From Arachnia rubra (GTDB lineage: Bacteria; Actinomycetota; Actinomycetes; Propionibacteriales; Propionibacteriaceae): 64,000 bases of DNA. Made by a program: the position numbers and the translations under genes. The stretch is taken from NCBI RefSeq assembly GCF_019973735.1, contig NZ_AP024463.1:2170001-2234000 (forward strand). The letters run 5' to 3'. Under the pieces are notes generated by a model. That model had not been told where the DNA came from. It saw nothing but the letters and a program-made list of their open reading frames with translations, and made no database searches. Of the stretch, positions 43,655 to 53,171 are shown piece after piece (the first letter of the stretch is position 1; the number at the start of each line of letters is the position of its first letter).

Positions 43655-44872
43655 ATGAGCGACCAGCAGCACGACTCCGGCCTTGACTGGCTGTACCGCC
43701 GCGAACCGGAACCAGAAAGGACCCGCATCTATCCTCAGCAGGAAGCCGCTGCGTCCCGCCCGGAGTCGTCATCTTACCCACAGGCCTCATCTTCTCTATA
43801 CCCCCACTCCTCGGCGCAGCAGCCTCCCGCCCAACCGCCCGCACCCCCGTCGCCGCCCTACCAGGAGTTCGGCGCCCCACCACCAGCTGGCCGCTCCCCG
43901 AGGACACGCAGGCCGAAGCGCCGGCATCCCATCAGGCGCCTGGTGCTCGCCCTGGTCCTGGCATGGATGCTGTTCATGGTGGGCACCCCCATCTATGCCT
44001 GGACTATCGGAACCGTGATACCCGCCACGCCTGAGGGCAGCCGTCCCGCAGACCAGCCTGGCACCGCCGTGTTGCTAGTCGGGTCAGACGGCCGTGAAAA
44101 ACTAACCGAGCAACAACGTGGCGAACTCGGGACCGGTGACACGGAGGGACAGCGCACGGACAGCATGATGCTGCTCTACAAACCCCCGTCGGGGAAGGCA
44201 GCGATGATCTCGCTGCCCCGGGACTCCTGGGTCAAGATCCCAGGCCATGGCAGCGCGAAGCTGAACGCCGCCTACGCCTGGGGTGGGGCACCGCTGCTGG
44301 TCCAGACGATCGAGTCCAACACGGGCATCCGGATCGACGGCTATCTTGAGGTCGGCTTCCTGGGCGTTGTCGAGGCGGTGGACGCGGTCGGCGGCATCGA
44401 GGTCTGCCCGAAGGAGGCCATCAAGGACAAGGACGCACACCTGGACCTGCCTGCCGGCTGCCAGACCCTGAACGGCAAGACCGCCCTGGGCTACGTGAGG
44501 ATGCGCAAAGCTGACCAGACAGGTGATGTGGGCCGCATGATGCGTCAGCGCGAGGTCATCGGGAAGGTCGCAAAGAAAGCCATGAACCCATTGACCCTGC
44601 TCAATCCCGTCTCCTACTGGAAGCTCAACATGGCAGCCGCGCACACCCTGGGGAGAGGCTCGGATACCGGATTCGGAGAGGTGCTGGGCGGAGTCCAGGT
44701 GTTCCTCAGCTCGGCTCTCGGGTCCGGGTATTCACTCAGCGTCCCCGTCTCCGACGCCAACGCCAGCAGAGACGGCCAGAGCGTGATGCTATGGGACAAA
44801 GAGGCCAGCAAAACCGTCTTCGACGCCGTGATCGCAGGAAACACCGAACCCCTCGCGCAGTACTCCAACTAG
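43655..44872 (+). CDS. LCP (LytR-CpsA-Psr) family protein
   Basis: A 405-residue LCP. A Pro/Gln-rich cytoplasmic N terminus (about 85 residues) precedes one membrane helix (LVLALVLAWMLFMVGTPIYAW). The extracellular LCP domain contains VLLVGSDGREKLTEQQRGEL, DSMMLLYKPPSGKAAMISLPRDSWVKIPGHGSAKLNAAYAWGG and RMRKADQTGDVGRMMRQREVIGKVAKKA. The start is ATG 43655 rather than the in-frame ATG 33 bases upstream, because the MSDQQHDSGLDWLYRRE start reads as native. Only 67 bases separate it from the divergent LCP start. Confidence 0.9.
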   Translation: MSDQQHDSGLDWLYRREPEPERTRIYPQQEAAASRPESSSYPQASSSLYPHSSAQQPPAQPPAPPSPPYQEFGAPPPAGRSPRTRRPKRRHPIRRLVLALVLAWMLFMVGTPIYAWTIGTVIPATPEGSRPADQPGTAVLLVGSDGREKLTEQQRGELGTGDTEGQRTDSMMLLYKPPSGKAAMISLPRDSWVKIPGHGSAKLNAAYAWGGAPLLVQTIESNTGIRIDGYLEVGFLGVVEAVDAVGGIEVCPKEAIKDKDAHLDLPAGCQTLNGKTALGYVRMRKADQTGDVGRMMRQREVIGKVAKKAMNPLTLLNPVSYWKLNMAAAHTLGRGSDTGFGEVLGGVQVFLSSALGSGYSLSVPVSDANASRDGQSVMLWDKEASKTVFDAVIAGNTEPLAQYSN

Positions 44873-44946
44873 GATCGCCGCTTGCCTGATCCCAGATGCC
44901 GCTACCCTGGAAATTAGTCAGTTTCTCAATTTAGAGGGGATGAACC

Positions 44947-46485
44947 ATGAATCAGAACTACTCCGGTCCTCCCCCACAGGGGAGCCAACCTCAGGGGCAG
45001 AGCGACCAGTCACAAGCACCCTGGCAGCAGCATCCCGGACCAGCACAGGGGCCCTATCAGCCAGCCGGCGTGATGACTCCTACCAAACCCAAGTCAAAGA
45101 AAACAGCAATCATCGCCAGCGTCGTCGCCCTTGCCCTGGTGGTCGGCGGCGGCGTCCTCGCGTGGTCCTTGCTGCGTGGGGCAGCTCCTGCCGCAGCCAA
45201 GGGCATCCCGTCGAATGCCCTCGCGGTGTTCGAGGTCAACCTCAATCCGTCCGCTAGCGACAAGCTCGCCGTCAAAGACATCGCCGAGAAGTTCCCGGTC
45301 CTGAAGGAGCAGGCCGGTGAGGTCGGGGACGACTACAAGAAGGCCCTCTGGTCCCTTGTCGAGAAGACCAGCCCCAGCACCCCCGACTACGATTCCGAAG
45401 TGAAGCAGTGGCTCGGTGACTCCGCGGCCATCGCCATGATGCCCAGCACAACTGGCCGCAGCACCGCCACTCCCGTCTTCTCCTTCCAGGTCACGAACAA
45501 GGACGCGGCTAAGGCCTTCGCCGAGAAGCACGCGGCCAGCAGCAAAGTCGTCTTCAATGACGACACGATGGTCATCACCGATGAGAGTATCGAGATCACC
45601 GAGGACTCCCTGAAGAGCAGCAACATCACCACCAACGAGGACTACAAAGCGGATATGGGCAAGCTCGGCGACGGCTACCTGGCCACCGCTTGGGTCTCCT
45701 CTGAGCTCGTGAAACAGAGCTTCGAGTCCACCACAGGAGGTTCCACGGCCTCTGAGTCCAGCATCGTTGATTCCCGCCTCGCCGCAGGCATCAAGGTAGA
45801 GGACGGCGCCATCGCGCTGCGGACTATCAGCTGGAGCAAAGAGGGCTTCAAGGAGCGGGGAGAGAGCGTCAAGGATGCGGCGGGCAGCCTGCCTACCGAC
45901 TGGCTCGGTTCTTTCGCCCTCTCAATCCCCTCGGAGACTATGGACAAGGTGTGGGAGCAGATCGAGGACCTTCCAGCCTCCCAGAAGGAAAAGCTGAAGG
46001 AGGCAGGCATCACGTCAGCGGATGATCTGCGTGCCATTCTCGGCAGCCAGATCTCCTTTGCCATGACCAGCGGCGAGTCCGGGACGCCCCAGTTCGGCCT
46101 CAAGGTCACCACGAAGGATCCCAGCAAGCACAAGAACCTCATCGAAGCGATTGCCCAGAACGCTGGCATCGAGGGCCTGGAGTCGGCTGTTGAGGGAGAT
46201 ACCGTCACGACGACCTTCGGCCCTAATTCCGAGGCCTTCAAGAACCCCAGCAACAAGCTCAGCAGCAACAGCGAACACGAGAAGCTGACCAAGGGAATCG
46301 ACAATCCACAGTTCTCTGGCTGGGTGGACGCCCAGCAGGTCATCAAGCTGATGGATGGAAATTCCGGCCAGGGCCTGCCCACGAACCTCAAGCAGAACCT
46401 GGAGCGGATCAGCGGCGTCGGGATGGTCGCAGGCCAGATCGACGATCACTATTCCGATTCCTGGCTCCGCATCGGCACCAACTGA
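44947..46485 (+). CDS. DUF3352 family membrane-anchored protein
   Basis: A 512-residue protein. The Gln/Pro-rich N terminus (residues 1-48) is followed by a basic patch (KPKSKK) and a membrane helix (TAIIASVVALALVVGGGVLAW). The large outside domain (from about residue 85) matches DUF3352, with KGIPSNALAVFEVNLNPSASDKLAV. Two related halves seem present (AIAMMPS ... FSFQVTNKDAAKAF and SFAMTSGESGTPQFGLKVTTKDPSKH). AGAGGGGA lies upstream of the ATG. Monocistronic; ends in a strong terminator. Function unknown. Confidence 0.82.
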   Translation: MNQNYSGPPPQGSQPQGQSDQSQAPWQQHPGPAQGPYQPAGVMTPTKPKSKKTAIIASVVALALVVGGGVLAWSLLRGAAPAAAKGIPSNALAVFEVNLNPSASDKLAVKDIAEKFPVLKEQAGEVGDDYKKALWSLVEKTSPSTPDYDSEVKQWLGDSAAIAMMPSTTGRSTATPVFSFQVTNKDAAKAFAEKHAASSKVVFNDDTMVITDESIEITEDSLKSSNITTNEDYKADMGKLGDGYLATAWVSSELVKQSFESTTGGSTASESSIVDSRLAAGIKVEDGAIALRTISWSKEGFKERGESVKDAAGSLPTDWLGSFALSIPSETMDKVWEQIEDLPASQKEKLKEAGITSADDLRAILGSQISFAMTSGESGTPQFGLKVTTKDPSKHKNLIEAIAQNAGIEGLESAVEGDTVTTTFGPNSEAFKNPSNKLSSNSEHEKLTKGIDNPQFSGWVDAQQVIKLMDGNSGQGLPTNLKQNLERISGVGMVAGQIDDHYSDSWLRIGTN

Positions 46486-46509
46486 GACTGAATACAGCAT
46501 CCATCAACA

Positions 46510-46558
46510 ATTTAGAGAGGCCCCGGTGCGTGTGAAGTGCACCGGGGCCTCTCTAAAT
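46510..46558. terminator. Strong bidirectional terminator between DUF3352 and purE
   Basis: A 20-bp perfect stem: ATTTAGAGAGGCCCCGGTGC (46510-46529) with its exact complement (46539-46558), loop 9 bases. Both flanking genes converge here. Confidence 0.85.
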
Positions 46559-46571
46559 GTTTTCCACTCGC

Positions 46572-47069
46572 TCAGCTGCGGGTGCTGGCTTTCCGCACCA
46601 CATCCCCCTTAGCGTGAGCCAGGTCTCTTAGATTCGCCTGGAACTGCACCATCTGCGCGCGCAGCTTCTCATCGCCGGCTGCGAGGATACGGATAGCGAG
46701 CAGGCCGGCATTGCGAGCATTGCCGACAGCGACCGTGGCGACCGGAACTCCCGCCGGCATCTGAACGATCGACAGCAGTGAGTCCATGCCGTCGAGATGC
46801 TTGAGCGCCACCGGCACCCCGATCACCGGCAGCGGGGTCAGTGCCGCCAGCATGCCAGGCAGGTGAGCTGCTCCTCCCGCCCCTGCGATGATCACCTTGA
46901 AGCCCTTCTCGTGGGCAGTGCGGCCGAAGGCGACCATCTCCTCAGGCATCCGATGGGCGCTGACGACATCCGCCTGGTAGGTGATGCCAAACTCTTCAAG
47001 AGCCTCAGCCGCCGCCTGCATCGTGGGCCAGTCTGAGTCGGAACCCATGAGGATCGCGACGTCACTCAT
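46572..47069 (-). CDS. purE: N5-carboxyaminoimidazole ribonucleotide mutase
   Basis: A 165-residue class I PurE of purine synthesis. Motifs: [25 protein letters not shown] (active-site His/Arg), [27 protein letters not shown] and [35 protein letters not shown] region. It overlaps purK by 8 bases and forms the usual purK-purE pair. Confidence 0.97.
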   Translation of the reverse strand: MSDVAILMGSDSDWPTMQAAAEALEEFGITYQADVVSAHRMPEEMVAFGRTAHEKGFKVIIAGAGGAAHLPGMLAALTPLPVIGVPVALKHLDGMDSLLSIVQMPAGVPVATVAVGNARNAGLLAIRILAAGDEKLRAQMVQFQANLRDLAHAKGDVVRKASTRS

Positions 47070-48219
47070 CGATTTCTCCCATCAAATAGCCGGCGGCATG
47101 CCGGGATCTCCGGAGTGCTGCGGAAAGGCTGGTGTCGCACGCGGTGACGTGCCCCACCTTACGGCCAGGACGCACCTGTTTCCCATACAGGTGGACAGCC
47201 ACCTCCCGGTCCCGGGCAAACACATGGCGGAGCGCCTCGGTGAGGTCATCTTCCGACCCACCCAGGATGTTCGTCATGACGGCCACGGGGCTGGTCATCT
47301 CAGGACTACCGAGCGGAAGATCCAAGACAGCGCGGATATGGTTTGCGAACTGGCTGGTACGCGCCCCGTCGATGCTCCAATGACCGGTGTTGTGAGGTCT
47401 CATGGCCAGCTCATTGACGACCACACGCCCGTCACGTGATTGCATGAGTTCCACCGCAAGCACCCCGACGACTCCCAACTCACCCGCGATCCGCAGCGCC
47501 AGCTCCTGCAGCGTCGTCGCATCAGCCTGGGAGAGCCCGGGCGCGGGAGTGATCGTCTCTATGCACACGCCATTGCGCTGGGTGGTCTCGGAGACGGGAT
47601 AGACCACGGCCTGGCAGGCTGACCGGACTGCGATCACGGAGAGCTCCCGCTCGAAGTCGATGAACTCTTCTGCGAGAATCACCACCTCCTCACCGGCGGA
47701 GACAGCAGGCTTGGATTCAAAGGGGATTACAGCGGCATCCGGGCCATCGAGCTTCCACACCCCCTTGCCGTCGTATCCACCCCGAGAGGTCTTGGCGATG
47801 ATAGGCCAGCCCTGCTTCTCCCCGAACTCTAGGAGTTCCTTGGTGCTACGGCAGATCGCGAACTGGGGGCAGGGTACGCCTAGGCTGGACAGACGCTCGC
47901 GCATCCGGGCTTTGTCCTGTGCACATTCGAGGGCATCCGGGCCTGGGCGTACCGCGATCTGGGATTCCAGCGCCCGCAGATGCCGGGTGGGGACATGCTC
48001 ATGATCGAAGGTGATGACGTCGCAGCTCTCCGCGAAACCAGCGAGTGTCTCAAGGTCCGTGTAGTCGCCTACCTCGGTGATGGGCACCACCTGTGCAGCA
48101 GAGGTGTCGGGGCCTTCGGACAGCAGATGGGTCTCTATACCAAGCCCGATTGCTGCCTGCTGCATCATCCGGGCCAGCTGCCCGCCCCCGATAATCCCCA
48201 CCCGGTAACGACGACTCAC
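47062..48219 (-). CDS. purK: N5-carboxyaminoimidazole ribonucleotide synthase
   Basis: A 385-residue ATP-grasp enzyme making N5-CAIR from AIR, bicarbonate and [23 protein letters not shown] is the N-terminal nucleotide loop; [55 protein letters not shown] and [28 protein letters not shown] are family blocks. It follows the PH-domain gene by 14 bases and feeds purE. Confidence 0.97.
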   Translation of the reverse strand: MSRRYRVGIIGGGQLARMMQQAAIGLGIETHLLSEGPDTSAAQVVPITEVGDYTDLETLAGFAESCDVITFDHEHVPTRHLRALESQIAVRPGPDALECAQDKARMRERLSSLGVPCPQFAICRSTKELLEFGEKQGWPIIAKTSRGGYDGKGVWKLDGPDAAVIPFESKPAVSAGEEVVILAEEFIDFERELSVIAVRSACQAVVYPVSETTQRNGVCIETITPAPGLSQADATTLQELALRIAGELGVVGVLAVELMQSRDGRVVVNELAMRPHNTGHWSIDGARTSQFANHIRAVLDLPLGSPEMTSPVAVMTNILGGSEDDLTEALRHVFARDREVAVHLYGKQVRPGRKVGHVTACDTSLSAALRRSRHAAGYLMGEIDE

Positions 48220-48233
48220 GAGGCAGCAGCCTA

Positions 48234-48728
48234 CTATTCGGGATCAGGCTCTCCGTCAAAGATCAGGTCAGCGATCACCACATGCGCCCTCTCCACGCCG
48301 GGAACATCCGGCAGGGTCAGCGGCTTCTCAGCAGCGGTTTCGAGGATCAGGGTTCCGCATCCGAAGATGCGGTCCAGGAATGAGCTCTCGTAGTTGACGT
48401 TGTTGATGCTGCGGAGCGGGAAGTCGTGGCCGGTCTTGTTGAAGATACCCTTCCGGGTAATGATGCGACGATTTGTCACCGTGTAGGTGGCGGACAGCCA
48501 CAGCAGCCAGGGTTTGAGCACAAACCAGATGATCGCGATCAGGTAGAGGCCCAGCAGGACCCAGGTGGTCCAGGGCTTGTATTGCTCCGGGATCAGCGCC
48601 AGCCCGATCCCCAGCAGTGCACTGGCCAGGAACAGGATCAGGATCACCCCAATGAGCGACTTGATGTGAGTGCGCAGGTGCATCACCACCTGCTCGTCGC
48701 GAGACAGCATGTCCTTCCTAAACGCCAT
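48234..48728 (-). CDS. PH-domain (bPH2) membrane protein
   Basis: A 164-residue protein with a short N-terminal region, two membrane helices (about 24-45 and 52-72, LLGLYLIAIIWFVLKPWLLW), then a bacterial PH-like domain (TYTVTNRRIITRKGIFNKTGHDFPLRSINNVNYESSFLDRIFGCGTLILETA). It matches Rv3278c in position upstream of purK. Start at ATG 48728 (AGAGG just upstream). Function unknown. Confidence 0.87.
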   Translation of the reverse strand: MAFRKDMLSRDEQVVMHLRTHIKSLIGVILILFLASALLGIGLALIPEQYKPWTTWVLLGLYLIAIIWFVLKPWLLWLSATYTVTNRRIITRKGIFNKTGHDFPLRSINNVNYESSFLDRIFGCGTLILETAAEKPLTLPDVPGVERAHVVIADLIFDGEPDPE

Positions 48729-48916
48729 GCCTCTAAGTCTTTCATGTCCCGGGACCGCGCTGGTAGGCACTGGCTGGAGATTCCGCCGGTGGGCACTGGG
48801 ACAGACGGCATCCAGGCGCCGTCATGACAAGACCCACCGGCTCGCGCACCGGCAAAGCCCCACAGCCGCGGCGAGGCCCAGACCTCTGCTCTGGGCGATC
48901 ACCACTGCGGGATCCC

Positions 48917-49681
48917 TCATACCGCCCGCTCAGGCAGCTCCCCGAACCGGGCATGGACGACGTCACCGACCGCGAAGACCTGGACTCCAGCATCCGTTTC
49001 GACTTGAAGCCTCCCGTATTCATCGACTCCATGCCCGGTGCCCGCTATCGCCCGCTGCTGGTCGACGACGATCCGCAACGGGATGCCTATGGATGCGCAG
49101 TGCCGCTGATACTCGCTGCGCACCTGACCTGCTGCCTGCCATGACTCGTAGAGCCGCTGGAAGTGTTCCAGCACCGATACCAGAAGCCGCCGGGGATCTT
49201 CGGGAAGCCCGGCTATCCTGCAGGATGTGGCGGAAGGCACCGGAAGCTGATCCTCATCCATCGAGATGTTGATGCCGACTCCAATGACGGCTCTGGCCCC
49301 TCCCGGATGCTCGATACGCTCGCTGAGGATGCCGCACACCTTGCGACCGTCGATCAGGACATCGTTGGGCCACTTGAGCTGCACCCTCTGGGGTTCACGG
49401 GCCATCCCGCTGATAGCGGCATGCACAGCCATGCCCGCCAGCAGCGAAAGCCACCCCCACTGCGAAGGTCCAGGCCTGGGCTGGAGCAGCAGTGAGAAGG
49501 CCAGGCAGGCACCGGGGGGAGCCACCCAGCTGCGGTCCAGGCGTCCACGGCCGGCCCGCTGATCCAGCGTCGCGACAACGAGGCCTTCCGCTTCCCCTCT
49601 CCTGGCTTCGGCCGCCACATCGGAGTTGGTGGATCCAGTGTGATCCAGCCACCGCACCTCACGCCACATATTCTCGGACAT
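48917..49681 (-). CDS. birA: Biotin-[acetyl-CoA carboxylase] ligase
   Basis: A 254-residue biotin protein ligase that activates biotin as biotinyl-AMP and attaches it to the BCCP lysine of the carboxylase encoded at 56.6-58.4 kb. DQRAGRGRLDRSW is the GRGRxxR biotinyl-AMP loop and LKWPNDVLIDGRKVCGIL holds the catalytic lysine. The N-terminal DNA-binding domain of E. coli BirA is absent, so it is a class I ligase and not a repressor. AAGGTGA precedes ATG 49681. Confidence 0.95.
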   Translation of the reverse strand: MSENMWREVRWLDHTGSTNSDVAAEARRGEAEGLVVATLDQRAGRGRLDRSWVAPPGACLAFSLLLQPRPGPSQWGWLSLLAGMAVHAAISGMAREPQRVQLKWPNDVLIDGRKVCGILSERIEHPGGARAVIGVGINISMDEDQLPVPSATSCRIAGLPEDPRRLLVSVLEHFQRLYESWQAAGQVRSEYQRHCASIGIPLRIVVDQQRAIAGTGHGVDEYGRLQVETDAGVQVFAVGDVVHARFGELPERAV

Positions 49682-49890
49682 GCTGGTCACCTTAGAGGCT
49701 CCACCGATGGGAAGGGGCGGCAAGGCAGCCCTGCCCATCCCTGCCAGCGAACTCTCTCATGAGGCCCATGACCTTAAGGAATCGGTACCGGGGGTTCTCC
49801 GTCCCACAGATAGCCCCTGCCCAGGTCTGTGGAAACCGTTATGAACCGGTCTGGCAGTGGGTGTCACGGCTGAGCGCTAAGGTGCCCTGC

Positions 49891-51465
49891 ATGGACATCG
49901 ACATCCACACCACCGCCGGGAAGCTGACGGACCTCGGACGCCGCATCGACGCGGCCGTCCATGCGGGCTCTGCTGCCGCAGTTGAGAAACAGCACGCGAA
50001 AGGCAAGATGACCGCCCGTGAGAGGGTGCTTGCTCTCCTGGATGAGGGAACCTTCGCAGAGCTGGACGAATTCGCCAGGCACCGTTCCAAGAGCTTCGGG
50101 ATGGATGCCCGGCGTCCCTACGGGGATGGCGTGATCACTGGCACTGGAGCAATCCATGGCCGCCCTGTCTGTGTCTTCAGCCAAGATGTGACGATCTTCG
50201 GCGGAGCCCTGGGAGAGGTCTACGGCGAGAAGATCGTCAAGATCATCGACTTCGCGCTGAAAACCGGCTGTCCCCTGATCGGGATCAATGAGGGTGGCGG
50301 CGCGCGGATCCAGGAGGGGGTGGCCTCCCTGGCCATGTACGGGGAAATCTTCCGCCGCAACACCCGCGCTTCGGGAGTGATTCCGCAGATCTCGCTCATC
50401 ATGGGCGCGGCGGCGGGCGGTCACGTCTACTCCCCTGCCCTGACCGACTTCGTGGTGATGGTGGACAGAACCTCGCAGATGTTCATCACCGGGCCTGAGG
50501 TGATCAAGACGGTGACCGGCGAGGACGTGTCCATGGAGGAGCTGGGGGGTGGCCGCACGCACTCCAGCAGGTCCGGGAACTCACACTATCTGGCAGCTGA
50601 CGAGAACGATGCCCTCGAATATGTGCGCGACCTGATCAGCTATCTACCACAGAACAACCTGGAGGATCCCCCTGTCTACGACGACGCCGAGGTAGACCTG
50701 GTCATCACCGACCATGACCGCAGGCTGGATCAACTCATTCCAGACTCCGCGAATCAGCCGTACGACATGCGCGAGATTATCCACAACGTCCTGGACGATG
50801 AGGAGTTCCTCGAGGTCATGGAGCTGTTCGCAGGCAACGTGATCACCGGTTTCGGACGCATCGAGGGTCGTCCAATAGGGATCGTCGCAAGCCAGCCCAC
50901 TGTGTTTGCTGGCTGCCTGGACATCGACGCCTCCGAGAAGGCCGCACGTTTCGTCCGCACCTGCGATGCCTTCAACATCCCGGTGCTGACGTTCGTCGAC
51001 GTGCCCGGTTTCCTTCCTGGAGTCGACCAGGAGCATCAGGGAATCATCCGGCGCGGTGCGAAGCTGATTTTCGCCTACGCTGAGGCCACTGTGCCCACGA
51101 TCACGGTCATCACCCGTAAGGCCTACGGCGGTGCCTACATCGTGATGGGGTCGAAACATCTCGGGGCAGACGTGAACTTCGCCTGGCCAACGGCACAGAT
51201 CGCGGTGATGGGGGCTCAGGGCGCTGTCAACATCCTGCATCGCAAGACCCTGGCGGAGGCTGAGGATCCCGGCCAGCGGCGGCAGGAGCTGATGGCGGAG
51301 TATGACGAGGAATTGGCGAACCCTTACGTGGCGGCGGAGCGGGGTTACATTGATCAGGTGATCTACCCACACGAGACGCGCGCCCAGATCATCCGGGTCC
51401 TCCGGCTGCTGCGCACAAAACGTGAGCAGCTGCCCCCCAAGAAGCACGGGAATATCCCACTGTGA
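49891..51465 (+). CDS. accD: Acyl-CoA (propionyl-CoA) carboxylase beta subunit
   Basis: A 524-residue carboxyltransferase (crotonase fold) that moves the carboxyl group from biotin to acyl-CoA, probably propionyl-CoA. Both oxyanion-hole domains are complete: [105 protein letters not shown] and [23 protein letters not shown] 49891, with AAGGTG upstream, is preferred over an in-frame ATG 132 bases earlier. It is coupled to accE and divergent from birA, the order found in mycobacteria (accD5). Confidence 0.96.
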   Translation: MDIDIHTTAGKLTDLGRRIDAAVHAGSAAAVEKQHAKGKMTARERVLALLDEGTFAELDEFARHRSKSFGMDARRPYGDGVITGTGAIHGRPVCVFSQDVTIFGGALGEVYGEKIVKIIDFALKTGCPLIGINEGGGARIQEGVASLAMYGEIFRRNTRASGVIPQISLIMGAAAGGHVYSPALTDFVVMVDRTSQMFITGPEVIKTVTGEDVSMEELGGGRTHSSRSGNSHYLAADENDALEYVRDLISYLPQNNLEDPPVYDDAEVDLVITDHDRRLDQLIPDSANQPYDMREIIHNVLDDEEFLEVMELFAGNVITGFGRIEGRPIGIVASQPTVFAGCLDIDASEKAARFVRTCDAFNIPVLTFVDVPGFLPGVDQEHQGIIRRGAKLIFAYAEATVPTITVITRKAYGGAYIVMGSKHLGADVNFAWPTAQIAVMGAQGAVNILHRKTLAEAEDPGQRRQELMAEYDEELANPYVAAERGYIDQVIYPHETRAQIIRVLRLLRTKREQLPPKKHGNIPL

Positions 51466-51674
51466 CCGGGCGCTACGACATCCGGGCCGCCGGGGCCACA
51501 GAGGAGGAGATCGCAGCCCTGGTGGTCGTACTCCAGGCCCTGGGCATGGCCGAGGACAGGCTCAAGGCGGCTGATGACCGTCCGCTGGCGGGTGGCTGGA
51601 AGTCCTACTACCGGACCGTACGCCAGCAGCTTGTCTATGGCCGTGATGCCTGGCGCACCTACATCAGGTTCTGA
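51462..51674 (+). CDS. accE: Acyl-CoA carboxylase epsilon subunit
   Basis: A 70-residue AccE-type protein. The sequence [16 protein letters not shown] at 12-27 is the AccE helix, and [11 protein letters not shown] near the C terminus is the usual end. Epsilon stabilises the alpha-beta complex in actinobacteria. GTG overlaps the accD stop (GTGA), and its stop overlaps the maf ATG. Confidence 0.88.
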   Translation: MTGRYDIRAAGATEEEIAALVVVLQALGMAEDRLKAADDRPLAGGWKSYYRTVRQQLVYGRDAWRTYIRF

Positions 51675-52285
51675 TGATGCGGTTCATACTCGCCTCCAAA
51701 TCCCCTTCGCGGCTGGAGCTGCTGCGCCGGGCCGGACTGGACCCCGAGGTTCAGGTCAGCAATTTCGACGAATCACTCATCGTCGAACCCCAGCCTTCCC
51801 GGCTCGCGCTGCGGTTGGCTGCCGCGAAAGGAGAGTATGTAGCCGAGCGCGTCGCCGGCGACGCGATCTTCGTTGCCTGTGACTCTGTGCTGGAGTTCGA
51901 GGGACGAGCCCACGGCAAACCCCACACGCTGGAGGCTACGACTGCACAGTGGAGGCGGATACGTGGCCGTCAGGGAGTGCTTCACACAGGACATTTCGTG
52001 CTGGTACGCCATGGCGGCGAAGCCAGGCAGGCCATCCGCACCGCGAGCACGGTGATCAAGTTCGCCGACATCACCGACGACGAGATAGCAGCCTATGCCG
52101 CCCAAGGTGAGCCCCTGCAGGTTGCCGGAGCCTTCACCATTGATGGCCTGGGAGGCGCCTTCGTCACCGGCATCGAAGGTGATCCTCACAACGTCATCGG
52201 GCTTTCTCTCCCCCTGCTCCGGCAGATCCTGCTCGATCTGGGCGTCACTTGGCCAAGCCTGTGGAAGGCAGAAGCCACCAGCTGA
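51674..52285 (+). CDS. maf: Maf-like nucleoside triphosphate pyrophosphatase
   Basis: A 203-residue Maf/YhdE family enzyme hydrolysing dTTP/UTP or modified nucleotides. N-terminal LASKSPSRLELLRRAG is the phosphate-binding loop; EYVAERV, ACDSVLEFEGRAHGKPHTLEAT and the C-terminal GAFTIDGLGGAFVTGIEGDPHNVIGLSLPLLRQIL complete the signature. Overlaps accE. The accD-accE-maf order matches mycobacteria. Confidence 0.93.
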   Translation: MMRFILASKSPSRLELLRRAGLDPEVQVSNFDESLIVEPQPSRLALRLAAAKGEYVAERVAGDAIFVACDSVLEFEGRAHGKPHTLEATTAQWRRIRGRQGVLHTGHFVLVRHGGEARQAIRTASTVIKFADITDDEIAAYAAQGEPLQVAGAFTIDGLGGAFVTGIEGDPHNVIGLSLPLLRQILLDLGVTWPSLWKAEATS

Positions 52286-52327
52286 CGCCCGAGAGGGCTG
52301 ACTCCGGTCCCTGCCGGACCTCTCAGG

Positions 52328-53011
52328 TCATTCCTGCCCAGATGGTAGGTCACTCTCCATCCGGGTGATCCGGTTCCAGTCATCAAAGCCGCAGCGCACG
52401 CGGGCTCCACCGGGATAGTTCAGGATAATGCCGCCGTCATCGGTCCGCTCCGGGCTGAGACCTCGCTGAGCGCCGTAGGTGCCGATCGTCTGCCGGTGGT
52501 TCCCGGAATACTCCAGGCAAGTCGACATCATCCGCGGGAGCACCACAGGCGTAGGATCCGACAGTGCCAGATTGAGTATCGCCAGGTATGCCACGCCCTG
52601 CTGGTATGGGGCGGCATAGATAGCGGTTGCACCCGCTAGCCTCGCGGTGAGGAAAGCAACCGCGGAGCCCGGCCGCATCCCATAGTCAGTCACACCATCG
52701 AGCGAGAACATCTCGGTGGTGAACTCCGGGATACCAGCCTCACGCCCCTTGGCGCAGCCCGGCAAGATCGCCGAGACCGCTGGATGCGAAGAGCCATAGC
52801 CCGGGTTCGCCCAGGACCACATCCAGGTGTTGGAGATCTCGGATGACGTGCCGATCACCGCGACGTCATAGACATGCTCTCCGAGCCACAGTTTGCGCTT
52901 GTCCAGGTCGGCTTCCCAGGCAGCGGAACCGGCCTGGTCAAACAGGGTTTGTTGCCCCTCAACAGCCAGCAGGGCAAAGTCATTCAGAGCATCGGTGAGG
53001 GTTACAGCCAT
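52328..53011 (-). CDS. DUF6882-like protein
   Basis: A 227-residue soluble protein. GTSSEISNTWMWSWANPGYGSSHPAVSAILPG (near residues 55-85) and DYGMRPGSAVAFLTARLAGATAIYAAPYQQGVAYLAI resemble the DUF6882 family (W-rich WxWxWAN pattern). Start at ATG 53011 is preferred for family alignment; an in-frame ATG 69 bases upstream is possible. Opposite to its neighbours and inserted where mycobacteria carry sseA. Function unknown. Confidence 0.6.
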   Translation of the reverse strand: MAVTLTDALNDFALLAVEGQQTLFDQAGSAAWEADLDKRKLWLGEHVYDVAVIGTSSEISNTWMWSWANPGYGSSHPAVSAILPGCAKGREAGIPEFTTEMFSLDGVTDYGMRPGSAVAFLTARLAGATAIYAAPYQQGVAYLAILNLALSDPTPVVLPRMMSTCLEYSGNHRQTIGTYGAQRGLSPERTDDGGIILNYPGGARVRCGFDDWNRITRMESDLPSGQE

Positions 53012-53171
53012 GGGGCTATGGTTCCACATCCCCGGACCGGCACCCGAGCGTTTTCCAGACCACCTCAAAGGGTATGACATTTTCTTTTAAGCCCCGCCAG
53101 ATCGTTATCGCCGGTTGACCGGTCATGGCAGGGACTTGAAGGACGGCTCAACCGAGCAGCAGAATTGGGGC

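Noticed and set aside
42493..43686. 397-residue open frame opposite an LCP gene
   Set aside because: Antisense to a clear LCP domain; Gln/Arg/His-rich low-complexity product.
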